DNA of 64,000 nt from Propionicicella superfundia DSM 22317. Lineage in GTDB: Bacteria > Actinomycetota > Actinomycetes > Propionibacteriales > Propionibacteriaceae. Both the position numbers and the translations under genes were made by a program. Below are positions 25,468 to 33,025 of this stretch, piece by piece (within the stretch, counting starts at the first letter, position 1; each line of letters begins with the position of its first letter). The stretch is from NCBI RefSeq assembly GCF_000423465.1, contig NZ_KE384021.1, positions 217,290-281,289 on the forward strand, given 5' to 3'. Below the pieces are notes generated by a model that was given only the letters and a program-made list of their open reading frames with translations, did not search any database and was not told where the DNA came from.

Positions 25468-26106
25468 GTGCCGCTTCCGGAATCGTTGCGCACCCTGGCC
25501 GACTCGCTTACCGCCGGGGCGGGCTCGCTGCCTGGCCGCCCCCCGCAGGCCGGCCGCGACGCGGGCGTCCTGGCGCTGGTGGGCGAGGCCGAGACGGACC
25601 CGTTCCTCGTGTTCATCGAGAAGCTGCCGACCCTGCGGTTCCACCCGGGTCAGATCGCCTTTCCGGGGGGACGCATGGAGGCGACGGATCCCGATGTGAT
25701 CGCCACCGCCGTCCGCGAGGCCGAGGAGGAGACCGGCGTCGACCCGGCAGGGGTGGACGTGTTCGGGACGCTGCCGCCCGCGTACCTGTTCGCGAGCGAC
25801 TGGGATGTGACGACCGCTGTCGCGTGGTGGCGGAGCCCCGGCGCCCTGCATCCGGCCGATGCGACCGAGATCGCCGCCGTCCACACGGTGCGGGTGGCCG
25901 ATCTCGCCGACCCGGACAACCGCAGCAGCTTCCGGCATCCCGCGGGTTTCCGGGGGCCGGCGTTCACCATCGGCGACCTCTACATCTGGGGTTTCACCGG
26001 GGGACTGGTCAGCCGCCTGCTCGACCTCGCCGGGTGGTCGCGGTCATGGGACGTGAATCGTGAGACACCGATCCCCGACCGCTTCCTGGCCCCCGGCCGA
26101 GGCTGA
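25468..26106 (+). CDS. NUDIX hydrolase, CoA pyrophosphatase-like (Rv3672c-like)
   Basis: 212 residues. The NUDIX box runs from GGRMEATD to REAEEETG (about residues 67-93), with the LRFHPGQIAFPGG stretch that precedes it in the NudL/CoA-diphosphatase subgroup. It likely cleaves CoA or related diphosphates. In M. tuberculosis the next gene is the membrane protease marP. Here the gene is followed instead by a long palindromic repeat and the peptide/ABC cassette. Confidence 0.88.
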   Translation: MPLPESLRTLADSLTAGAGSLPGRPPQAGRDAGVLALVGEAETDPFLVFIEKLPTLRFHPGQIAFPGGRMEATDPDVIATAVREAEEETGVDPAGVDVFGTLPPAYLFASDWDVTTAVAWWRSPGALHPADATEIAAVHTVRVADLADPDNRSSFRHPAGFRGPAFTIGDLYIWGFTGGLVSRLLDLAGWSRSWDVNRETPIPDRFLAPGRG

Positions 26107-26142
26107 GGCCCGTCCTCCCGTCGGCACAGCCGCTCCGCGAGT

Positions 26143-26250
26143 GCTCCCAAACCGCCGCCCCGGTCCGCCGAACGCTCCCGAACTACCGGAAAACCGCGAG
26201 TTTCCGGCAGCTTGAGAGCGCTCGGCGGACCGGGGCGGCGGTTTGGGAGC
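26143..26250. repeat. Palindromic repeat family 1, long copy (left border of cassette)
   Basis: 108 bp inverted repeat with arms of about 50 bp and an ACCGCGAG loop. The arms contain GCTCCCAAACCGCC, GGTCCGCCGA, GCTCCCGAACTACCGGAAA and their near-complements. The few mismatches are mostly A-C on the plus strand, which become G-U pairs in a minus-strand RNA. It starts 36 bp after the NUDIX stop. A further half unit (GGGAGCGTTCGGCGGACGCAG) follows to about 26264. Confidence 0.85.
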
Positions 26251-26368
26251 GTTCGGCGGACGCAGAAAGCTCCACCCTCTGTCTCGGGGCGCCGCCGAGT
26301 GGGACCGGGCTGCCCTCCTAGTCAGGTGACGTTGCCGAAGAAATCCTCTTCGAACTGCCGACATCCCT

Positions 26369-26397
26369 TTGACAGAAGGGAAATGCGGGGATACCGT
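26369..26397 (+). promoter_or_regulatory. Sigma-A-type promoter of the peptide/ABC cassette
   Basis: TTGACA at 26369-26374 and TACCGT at 26392-26397 are separated by 17 bp. Transcription would start at about 26404, giving a leader of about 37 nt with AGAGG before the ATG pair at 26441. Confidence 0.65.
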
Positions 26398-26440
26398 CTG
26401 GGCGGTAGTCACCCCGGGCCCCCGAAAGCAGAGGTCATCG

Positions 26441-26604
26441 ATGATGAACACACCCTCTTCAAGCGCCTTGCCGCAACACTCCTCGTGCCGGGCCTGGCTC
26501 CCGGCGGCGTCGTCGTGAGCGGGCCTGCCACTGAAACTGGGACGCCGGCGGTCGCCGGCGCCGTGACCTGCGGCGGGCAGGCCGCGTGCTACTGGACGAC
26601 GTGA
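26441..26604 (+). pseudogene. Secreted Cys-containing mini-peptide gene with apparent 2-nt frameshift
   Basis: An AGAGG and two ATGs (26441, 26444) begin the frame MMNTPSSS, which stops after about 25 codons. The adjoining frame to 26604 reads LFKRLAATLLVPGLAPGG and ends TCGGQAACYWTT. Removing one CA from the CACA at about 26449-26452 joins them into a 53-residue product MMNTLFKRLAATLL..., a textbook signal peptide followed by a small Cys-Cys peptide. I infer that a CA duplication broke the gene, or that the CA run is a slippage switch. The stop overlaps the next GTG (GTGA). Confidence 0.55.
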
Positions 26605-26732
26605 GGATCAGCCGGACGGGCTCACGCGCGGGAGCGCGGCGCCAGGTCGCCCGTCGGATCCGCACCGGCATCTCGGCCTCGCTGCGTCGCAAGGCCGAAG
26701 AGGCAATCGAGGGACGGAGGTGGGCACGGTGA
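26601..26732 (+). CDS. Arg-rich 43-residue mini-protein
   Basis: GTG at 26601 overlaps the peptide-gene stop (GTGA), and its own TGA overlaps the GTG of the next gene, so it is coupled on both sides. The product is about one third Arg/Lys (VARRIRTGISASLRRKAEE), with an amphipathic helix predicted by eye and no signal peptide. No family is recognised. It could be a cytosolic partner of the peptide, or only a spacer frame. Small size keeps confidence moderate. Confidence 0.45.
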   Translation: MRISRTGSRAGARRQVARRIRTGISASLRRKAEEAIEGRRWAR

Positions 26733-27259
26733 AGAGACCTGTGATCGCAGGGTTGGCTGCGGGGCTGTTCATCGCCCTCCATCTGCTTGCGGGCTGCACA
26801 CAGGAGCCGACCGGTGGGGGTCAGAGCACCGCCGCGCCCGCGCCGAACCGGTCCGGGGAGTCGAGTGAGCGATTCATGACCTACGGGCAGCTCGTCGAGG
26901 AGTACGAGAGAACTCGGGTGGAGCTCCCCTTGCCCGACGGATACTCCTATCCGCCGTTTCCGGGCGGATACGACACCTCCGCGGCGTACGAGGAACTGTA
27001 CGGGGCCGCGATCGCTTTCTCGTACTACGAATGCTCCTGGGAGGTCGAATGGCTGGCCGCGAGATCAACCGATCAGAGTCGAGCGGAAGCGGCATTGACG
27101 AGGCTGGTCGAACTACCCCGGCACGAGGTCTTCCGGCGGACCTACGATACGGATCTCCAGGCGCACTATCGCTCGATCATCGAGAAGGCCTCTCTTGGAG
27201 ATCCCACCGGCGTGCAGGAGACGGTCACCGCCAACTGCGCGGGGCCGCCACCGTCGTGA
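26729..27259 (+). CDS. Lipoprotein of unknown function in peptide/ABC cassette
   Basis: 176 residues from the GTG at 26729, which lies eight bases after GGAGG and overlaps the previous stop. The signal peptide ends in the lipobox LLAGC. The mature part has a short Gly/Ala/Ser-rich linker and a helical domain (YGQLVEEYERT, AAYEELYGAAIAFSYYECSWEVEWLA) with Cys residues that may form a disulfide with the Cys near the C terminus (TANCAG). No family recognised. Coupled by GTGA to the adaptor gene, so a periplasm-side accessory of the ABC unit is likely. Confidence 0.75.
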   Translation: MKRPVIAGLAAGLFIALHLLAGCTQEPTGGGQSTAAPAPNRSGESSERFMTYGQLVEEYERTRVELPLPDGYSYPPFPGGYDTSAAYEELYGAAIAFSYYECSWEVEWLAARSTDQSRAEAALTRLVELPRHEVFRRTYDTDLQAHYRSIIEKASLGDPTGVQETVTANCAGPPPS

Positions 27260-28167
27260 CCTGTGGGCGCCGCAGTCTCGTGGCGCGAGGCATGGGACGC
27301 GTGAGCGGGCGTCTCATGGTCTGGGGTGTCGTCGGCGTTCTCGCGGTGTCGGGGTGCTCGGGACCGTCCGCGGGGCATTCTCCCGTCGCTGTGAGCAACT
27401 CATCGGTGGTCGGGGCGGCCACCGTCGAAGCGGAGCGGCGATCCATCACGTCCGTGGTTGTCGTCGACGGTGTCGTGACCGCGTCGCCGGAGTTCGTCGT
27501 CCAAGCGCCGGCGTCCGGGGAAGTGCGGTACGGGACGAGCGTTCGTGGCGCGAGCGGCACAGGCACGGGAGACAGGTCGGTCGCCTCCGGCGCCGAGCTC
27601 GGCGTCGTCGCCGGGAAGCCCCTTCGCGCACCCGCGCCGGGGCAGATCGAGGCGATCCTCGTCCCTGACGGTGCGCGTGTCGCAGCCAAGGTCCCGCTGA
27701 TCAGTCTGCGGTACAGCGGTTTCGGCGTTGTGACGACGGTGCCCGTGGAGGATCAATACCGGCTCTATGACGGTGCTCTCTCGGCAAAGGTGAACATCAC
27801 GGGCGGCCCGTCCGGGCTGGAATGCCAGATCGTCGCGACGACGACGCACGGGCAGGCCACGTCCACGGACGAAGGGACGTCCGGGGTTCCGGTCGCGTGT
27901 CTGCTGCCCATGGATGCTCCCGTCGTGGCAGGGCTGACGACGAAGGTGGGCCTGGCGACCGGACACCGCGAGAATGTGGTTGCCCTCCCACTCCAGGCCG
28001 TTGCCGGTCGAGTGGAACAGGGGGAAGTGACGCGGGTCGACCCGGATGGCAGGCAGACCCAGGTGACGGTGAGCCTGGGCCTGACCGACGGTTCGTACAT
28101 CGAGATCACCGGCGGCCTCGCCGTCGGCGATGCGGTGCTCGCGCACGCGCCAAGTGTCGGGGGCTGA
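27256..28167 (+). CDS. MacA/HlyD-like membrane-fusion adaptor lipoprotein
   Basis: 303 residues. The GTG overlaps the lipoprotein stop. A signal peptide with the lipobox LAVSGC is followed by a divided lipoyl-like/barrel-sandwich region (DGVVTASPEFVVQAPASGEV and GKPLRAPAPGQIEAILVPDGARV), then a beta-barrel and a C-terminal domain with ALPLQAVAGRVEQGEVTRV and the GLTDGSYIEITGGLAVGDAVL ending typical of RND/ABC adaptors. No alpha-helical hairpin is present, as expected where there is no outer membrane. It would link the ABC permease to secreted cargo. An alternative start is the ATG at 27292. Confidence 0.85.
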   Translation: MTCGRRSLVARGMGRVSGRLMVWGVVGVLAVSGCSGPSAGHSPVAVSNSSVVGAATVEAERRSITSVVVVDGVVTASPEFVVQAPASGEVRYGTSVRGASGTGTGDRSVASGAELGVVAGKPLRAPAPGQIEAILVPDGARVAAKVPLISLRYSGFGVVTTVPVEDQYRLYDGALSAKVNITGGPSGLECQIVATTTHGQATSTDEGTSGVPVACLLPMDAPVVAGLTTKVGLATGHRENVVALPLQAVAGRVEQGEVTRVDPDGRQTQVTVSLGLTDGSYIEITGGLAVGDAVLAHAPSVGG

Positions 28168-28171
28168 CCCC

Positions 28172-28957
28172 GTGCCGCTCGCGGTCCACGCTCAGGGCCT
28201 GTCGGCCGGCGTGAAGCTGCCCTCGGGTGAGCGGATGACGATCCTGAAGGATGCCACGCTCAGAGTCCCGGAGGGAGGCTCTGCAGCGATCGCCGGGCGA
28301 TCCGGTTCGGGCAAGACGACATTGCTGACTCTGCTCGGGCTCATGGGTCGTCCTGACCGTGGTGACCTGGTCTTGGCAGGCCGGCCGACGGCCCACATCA
28401 GCGACGCCGACGCAGCGGTCCTGCGGAACGAGTTGATCGGGTTCGTCTTCCAGAGCTTCTCGCTCATCGACTCCCACGACGTCCTGGAGAATGTCGAGTT
28501 GCCCTACACCTATGGACGCCGGTGTCGCCGGCGCCTGATCCGGCAGCGGGCCCTGGACATGCTGGAACTCGTCGGGCTGGCGGGCTTCGCGCATCGGAGA
28601 GTGGCGCAGCTCTCCGGCGGCGAGCAGCAACGTGTGGCCATCGCTCGCGCGTTGGTCAGGCGTCCCAAGATCATCCTGGCCGATGAGCCGACCGGGTCCT
28701 TGGACATCGAGACCGGTAGCCATGTCATGAGAATTCTCTGCGAGGCGGCGGCGGCGGAAGGCTCGTGTCTGATCGTCGTCACACACGATCCGGCCGTCGC
28801 CGCAGGACTCGACGAGACCTGGGAGTTGCGCGACGGCTCGCTGACGCCCCCGGAGGACCGGGCGGGGCAGCGAGCGGAAGCGAGCCCTGTCGCGTCCTGC
28901 GCCGAGCCGCAGGGTTCCGACGGCTTCCTCGGGGATCCGGACGGGACTCGTCCGTGA
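28172..28957 (+). CDS. MacB-type ABC ATPase of peptide/ABC cassette
   Basis: 261 residues from the GTG at 28172, behind GGGGGCT. Walker A GRSGSGKTT (about 44), Q-loop FVFQSFSL, signature LSGGEQQRVAIARAL, Walker B IILADEPTGSLD and switch His in VVVTHD are complete. The C-terminal 35 residues are a low-complexity tail. It would power the coupled FtsX-type permease; such ATPases usually act with export or mechanotransmission systems (MacB, LolD, bacteriocin export or immunity). Confidence 0.92.
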   Translation: MPLAVHAQGLSAGVKLPSGERMTILKDATLRVPEGGSAAIAGRSGSGKTTLLTLLGLMGRPDRGDLVLAGRPTAHISDADAAVLRNELIGFVFQSFSLIDSHDVLENVELPYTYGRRCRRRLIRQRALDMLELVGLAGFAHRRVAQLSGGEQQRVAIARALVRRPKIILADEPTGSLDIETGSHVMRILCEAAAAEGSCLIVVTHDPAVAAGLDETWELRDGSLTPPEDRAGQRAEASPVASCAEPQGSDGFLGDPDGTRP

Positions 28958-30141
28958 GGCCGGTCAGTGCCGCGTGGCGCGATCTGAGGCGTCACCTGCT
29001 GCGGAACGCGCTCACCGCTGTGACGATGTTCATCGGGGTGCTGTCAATGGTCGTCGTCTCGGCTGTCAGCGGCGTGGCGTCCGACATGCTGCTGGCCGCA
29101 CGCGAGCAGGCGGACGGACGGAAGTTCACCTACGAGGCCACGGTGACGGCGCCCGTCGCGGACGTGGAGACCACGGCGTTGGATCTTCAGGACCGCCTGG
29201 GCCAACGGCTGGGCGAGTGGGTGCCGGTCGTCGTGAGCGTGGGCAGTTCTCCGTCGTGGATGACCACGGAGGATCGGGCGTTTCGTCGAGAGGGGCAGGC
29301 ACTGGCGGTCGAGTGGGACGCCGGCAACGTCGCAGCCGTTCGGCGCCTGCCGGTGATATCGGGATCCTTCCCTTTGTCCGATGAGCCGTATCCGCCGCGA
29401 CTGGCGATCAATGAGGCGGCGGCGGTGGCGATCGGATACCCGGACAGACGCGAGATCGTCCTGGCGGCCTCGGCAGACGGTCCGTGGGTTGTGTTCGGCA
29501 TCGACGCGGTGCTGGCGGACGGTGCGGACTCTCCTCAGGCGTATGCATCCATCGCGACGATGCCGCTGGTGGGCGGCTCGGACCACGGGGGCGTCCTGCG
29601 CGTTCGCATGACGACGCCGACTCGCTCGGAGTCCGACGTCCGGCAAGCCGTCTCGGACGTCATGACAGATGTCGGTCTGGCAGGTGCGCCGGAGGTGCGC
29701 AGAGCCGACACGACGTGGCAGGTCGAGGAACAGATCGGGTCCATCCGTGCCATCTTCTCCGGCTTCTCCGTCCTCATGCTCGCGATCGCCGCCGTCGGGA
29801 TCCTGAATGTCGGGTTGTCGTCGGTGCGGGAGCGGTCGCGTGAACTCGTCGTCAGGCGGGCGCTCGGCGCTCGGCGGATCGATGTGTTCTGGCAGGTGAT
29901 GGTGACGGAGATCCTCATCGCTCTCTCTGTGGCGCTGCTTTCGATCATCGCGGCCTTCGTGGCCGTGTACGTCGTTCTGCCCCGTTGGATCCCGCAGCGT
30001 TCCGCCATCTCCCACCCTGACGTCCCGTGGGGCTCCTGTGCGATCGGAATCGTGGCCGCCGTGACCACGGCGATGCTGGGCTCGACGGTTCCGGCGTGGA
30101 AGGCATCGCGGCTTCCGGTTGCGCAGGCACTGCGCGAGTGA
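28954..30141 (+). CDS. MacB/FtsX-type ABC permease of peptide/ABC cassette
   Basis: 395 residues. The GTG overlaps the ATPase stop (GTGA). One N-terminal helix (about 20-45), an extracytoplasmic domain of about 220 residues and three C-terminal helices are seen, with the coupling segment VRERSRELVVRRALGARR before the second and the closing WKASRLPVAQALRE typical of MacB permeases. With the adaptor and ATPase it makes a complete MacAB-like exporter in a Gram-positive setting. It ends 10 bp before the right-hand palindromic repeat. Confidence 0.92.
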   Translation: MRPVSAAWRDLRRHLLRNALTAVTMFIGVLSMVVVSAVSGVASDMLLAAREQADGRKFTYEATVTAPVADVETTALDLQDRLGQRLGEWVPVVVSVGSSPSWMTTEDRAFRREGQALAVEWDAGNVAAVRRLPVISGSFPLSDEPYPPRLAINEAAAVAIGYPDRREIVLAASADGPWVVFGIDAVLADGADSPQAYASIATMPLVGGSDHGGVLRVRMTTPTRSESDVRQAVSDVMTDVGLAGAPEVRRADTTWQVEEQIGSIRAIFSGFSVLMLAIAAVGILNVGLSSVRERSRELVVRRALGARRIDVFWQVMVTEILIALSVALLSIIAAFVAVYVVLPRWIPQRSAISHPDVPWGSCAIGIVAAVTTAMLGSTVPAWKASRLPVAQALRE

Positions 30142-30151
30142 CGCCGCGTCC

Positions 30152-30218
30152 GTCCGCCGAACGCTCCCGAACTACCGGAAAACCGCGAGTTTCCGGCAGC
30201 TTGGGAGCGCTCGGCGGA
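30152..30218. repeat. Palindromic repeat family 1 (right border of cassette)
   Basis: A 67-bp hairpin with the same core as the copy at 26143: CCGCCGAACGCTCCCGAAC, ACCGGAAA, loop ACCGCGAG, TTTCCGGCAG, CTTGGGAGCGCTCGGCGGA. It differs from the left copy at only one position over the core and starts 10 bp after the permease stop. Confidence 0.85.
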
Positions 30219-30311
30219 CCGGGGCGGCAGCTTGGGAGCGCTCGGCGGACCGGGGCGGCAGCTTGAGAGCGTTCGGCGGAGGGGGGCGGCGGTTTGGGAG
30301 CGTTCGGCGGA
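30219..30311. repeat. Three tandem 31-bp units of repeat family 1 half-arm
   Basis: Units at 30219-30249, 30250-30280 and 30281-30311 each read roughly CCGGGGCGGCAGCTTGGGAG followed by CGCTCGGCGGA, differing at a few positions. They repeat the right arm of the adjoining hairpin and lie between two convergent genes. Confidence 0.85.
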
Positions 30312-30332
30312 CGCAGGACGTGGCGCGTCGGG

Positions 30333-31967
30333 CTACATGACGGTGAGTTCCAGGTGGAGCCCGGCAGCGCCGCCCACCTTGACCTGCACCCTCGTCCTGG
30401 GCGCATCGACGGCGTCCCAGCCGGACCCGCCGTCACCCGGGTTGAGGACGACGTGGGGGTGGTCGGTGCAGGCGAGCTGGATGCGGAGCCGATGGCCGGG
30501 TCGGATGCGGTATCCCGTGTGCAGCAGGCTGATGCGGAACCGGCGCCAGCCCGCGAGGTCGTCGAAGCGCGCCTCGCCGCGCAGGATCAGGGACGCCTCT
30601 CCCGAGGGCCGGACGTCGAGCATCCGTACGAACAGGTCTGTGGACGGGCGATCCGAGGCCAGCTCGCCGGAGAGCGCGACAGGCCCGGCCAGGGTGACGG
30701 CCGCCTCGAAGGGATCGGAGTCGAGCACCGCGATATCCGGACGGTCCGTGTCGGCGGTGAGATCTCTCCTCGTCGTGAGCAGACGGTAGGGGTCTGCCGA
30801 GACGGACGGGACAGGCGACGCCCCATCGGAGACCCAGGCGAGCACCGAGCCCGGTTCGGCTGCCGACGTCGACAGCCGTCCCCTGCCTGACGTCGCCCCC
30901 GTGACCCCGCCGTACAAGGTCAGCGTGGATGCGCCCGGTGGGGGCCAGGCGGCGGCCTCGTGCCAGCCGCCGTTGCAGACCTCGTAGGTCACCCTCGCCG
31001 GTGCGGTGGCGTGTCCTGCCCAGTGGTCGAAGAAGTCGAGTGCCGGCGTCAGCAGGCGCACGGCCACGGCGTCCGTCCGCGGGACGTCTGCGACGCCCGG
31101 CTCAGCCATGACGTCGGCGTAGCTGCCGTTGTGGTGATCGATCGCCTCCAGCCGGAGGAACAGGTGCTCCCGCCAGCGTTCGTTCGCGCGCAGTCGGTCG
31201 ATGTCGTGCCACGACAGGGCGGCCAGCAGGTCGAACCACCCGACGGTGAACAGCGTCGGCACAGGGCTGGCGGTCAGGAGCTGATCGATGGGGACGGCGG
31301 CGTGGCCGCCTGTCGTGCGCGTCTCGCGGTCGTAGCCCGCGGAGCGGTGGCCGAGGGCGCCGAAGTACCGCTCGAACTCGGCGGCGAGCGGCCGGGCGGA
31401 CCAGTCGAAGGTCCACTCGATGGACTCCGGGTCGGCGAAGTGGAGGGCGAGCAACTCCCGGAAGCTCGCCTGCTCCACGCCCGTGAGCCCCTCCTCGCCG
31501 GGCAGCACCCGGCCGAGCTGGGTACCGGTGAGGCGCGGGGCGATCGCACGCAACGCGGGGTGCCCTGCGGCGGCAGCGGCGAGCTGTGTCATGCCGAAGT
31601 AGGAGTCGCCCCACATCACCACCGAGCCGTCGCACCAGGGCTGTCCGGCGACCCACTCGATCGTGTCGTATCCGTCGGTCACCTCGCCGGCGGCGAAGAG
31701 CGTGTCCCCCTCGGAGCGGTACTTGCCGCGGACGTCCTGAATCACCGCCGCGTAGCCCCGCCGCAGCGCGACGCGTGCGAGATCGGGCATGAAGCATGCC
31801 TCGCCGTCCTTGTCGTACGGCAGGCGGACGAGCAGGGCGGTCCGCGGAGCGCCGTCGTCGGGCAGGTAGAGATCCGTGGCCAAGCGGACGCCGTCGCGCA
31901 TCGGGACCTGCACCTCGCGGGCGTCCGGCGGTACCGGAGCCGGCGGCACTCTGCGGGGTCGAGCCAT
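30333..31967 (-). CDS. CocE/NonD (X-Pro dipeptidyl-peptidase S15-like) hydrolase
   Basis: 544 residues. An alpha/beta hydrolase core carries the nucleophile in GDSYFG (about residue 120), preceded by the RGYAAVIQDVRGKYRSEG strand typical of S15/CocE. The helical cap is followed by a C-terminal jelly-roll domain (about 360-544) with LDVRPSGEASLILRGEAR and GHRLRIQLACTDHP. The family includes cocaine esterase, glutaryl-7-ACA acylase and X-Pro peptidases, acting on esters or amides. The ATG at 31967 follows GGAGAGGAACC, and the nitrilase-like gene ends 26 bp upstream, so the two form an operon. Confidence 0.9.
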   Translation of the reverse strand: MARPRRVPPAPVPPDAREVQVPMRDGVRLATDLYLPDDGAPRTALLVRLPYDKDGEACFMPDLARVALRRGYAAVIQDVRGKYRSEGDTLFAAGEVTDGYDTIEWVAGQPWCDGSVVMWGDSYFGMTQLAAAAAGHPALRAIAPRLTGTQLGRVLPGEEGLTGVEQASFRELLALHFADPESIEWTFDWSARPLAAEFERYFGALGHRSAGYDRETRTTGGHAAVPIDQLLTASPVPTLFTVGWFDLLAALSWHDIDRLRANERWREHLFLRLEAIDHHNGSYADVMAEPGVADVPRTDAVAVRLLTPALDFFDHWAGHATAPARVTYEVCNGGWHEAAAWPPPGASTLTLYGGVTGATSGRGRLSTSAAEPGSVLAWVSDGASPVPSVSADPYRLLTTRRDLTADTDRPDIAVLDSDPFEAAVTLAGPVALSGELASDRPSTDLFVRMLDVRPSGEASLILRGEARFDDLAGWRRFRISLLHTGYRIRPGHRLRIQLACTDHPHVVLNPGDGGSGWDAVDAPRTRVQVKVGGAAGLHLELTVM

Positions 31968-31993
31968 GCGGACTGGTTCCTCTCCAGGCGCGC

Positions 31994-32830
31994 TCAGATA
32001 TCGCCGTCCTCGTCGATGAGCCGTGAGATCGCGCGGCTCAGGAACCCGAGCCTGGCGTCTGCCAGCAGGGGGAGGCGGCGGCGTTCCGCGCGTGCGAACT
32101 CGACGTCGATGTCGGCGTAGAGGATCTGCTCGTTCCACAGGCCGGCGGCGGCGACGGTCTGCCCGGTCGGGTCGATCACGCGGGATCCGCCCCAGAACGT
32201 CGCGCCCGACTCCGTGCCCACCCGGTTGCAGAACACGACCCACGCCTGGCACATGCGGGCGTGGAACTCGAGCAGGTCTCCCCAGTAGTGGATGGTGTCG
32301 ACCTGGTCGGCGTCGACGTCCGCGGCGCTGTTGGCGATCACCAGCAGGATCTCCGCCCCGTCCTGCGCGGCCAGCCAGGGCACCATGGGCTGCCAGGCGT
32401 CGTTGCAGATCAGGACGGCGGTGCGGCCGAGAGGGGTGTCGAACGCCTGCAGCGACTGGCCCGGGCTGGAATGCTTGCGCTCCTCCCAGGCGAGGTAGTT
32501 CGGCAGATAGAGCTTGCGTTGGGTGTGCAGGCTGCTGCCTGCGCTCAGGTAGGCCGCTGCGTTGTGGCGCCTCACCCCGGTCGCCTCGTGGAACCCGACC
32601 AGGACGTCGGGCCCGAGCCCGGCGAGCGCTGACAGCCTCCGATCCTCCGCACGCAGGGCCGAATGCGGCGAGGCGGCGCCGAGATCGTAGCCGTGGAGCG
32701 CGAGCTCGGGCAGCACCACCAGGGCTGCGCCGGCCTCGTGGGCCTCGGCGATCAGTGCGGCCGCGGTCGTGGCATTGCGATCGACATCGCCCAGAACGGG
32801 CGCGAACTGGGCTACCGCGATGACAGCCAC
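31994..32830 (-). CDS. Nitrilase-superfamily carbon-nitrogen hydrolase
   Basis: 278 residues. The Glu-Lys-Cys triad is visible as LPELAL (about 43), RKLYLPNY (about 112) and LICNDAWQP (about 147). A predicted amidase or carbamoylase rather than a true nitrilase; substrate unknown. The GTG at 32830 follows AGGAGGTGAACC. It heads a two-gene operon with the CocE-type hydrolase and is divergent from an OpuC-type transporter, suggesting the imported compound is the substrate. Confidence 0.9.
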   Translation of the reverse strand: MAVIAVAQFAPVLGDVDRNATTAAALIAEAHEAGAALVVLPELALHGYDLGAASPHSALRAEDRRLSALAGLGPDVLVGFHEATGVRRHNAAAYLSAGSSLHTQRKLYLPNYLAWEERKHSSPGQSLQAFDTPLGRTAVLICNDAWQPMVPWLAAQDGAEILLVIANSAADVDADQVDTIHYWGDLLEFHARMCQAWVVFCNRVGTESGATFWGGSRVIDPTGQTVAAAGLWNEQILYADIDVEFARAERRRLPLLADARLGFLSRAISRLIDEDGDI

Positions 32831-32922
32831 GGTCGGTTCACCTCCTGAACCGCTCCGTCGGAGGGAGCGTGCGGCCGACCGTACGTCGGAGCCATTACAT
32901 GTTTGTTTCGGATTTGTTGCTA

Positions 32923-32932
32923 GTTGCGCAAC
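32923..32932. promoter_or_regulatory. Palindrome in divergent nitrilase/OpuC promoter region
   Basis: GTTGCGCAAC is a perfect 10-bp palindrome in the unusually AT-rich 195-bp divergent region. IclR-type operators often carry such TTGCGCAA-like cores, and an IclR gene ends the cluster. Binding is inferred. Confidence 0.4.
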
Positions 32933-33025
32933 GATTGATGAGCCATGTGAGACTAGGTCCGGGTTGAGGTCGTGGGTTCCGTGCGGCCGATCCCGTTCGC
33001 GAACCACACAGGAAGGAGGCTGAGG

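Noticed and set aside
26441-30141. Known lactococcin-972-type bacteriocin system
   Set aside because: The mini-peptide lacks the Gly/Trp-Tyr pattern and length of that family, and the large associated membrane protein is missing; only the presence of an ABC unit is in common.
26143-30311. CRISPR array made of the repeated units
   Set aside because: The units are directly adjacent without spacers, are palindromic, and no cas gene is present.
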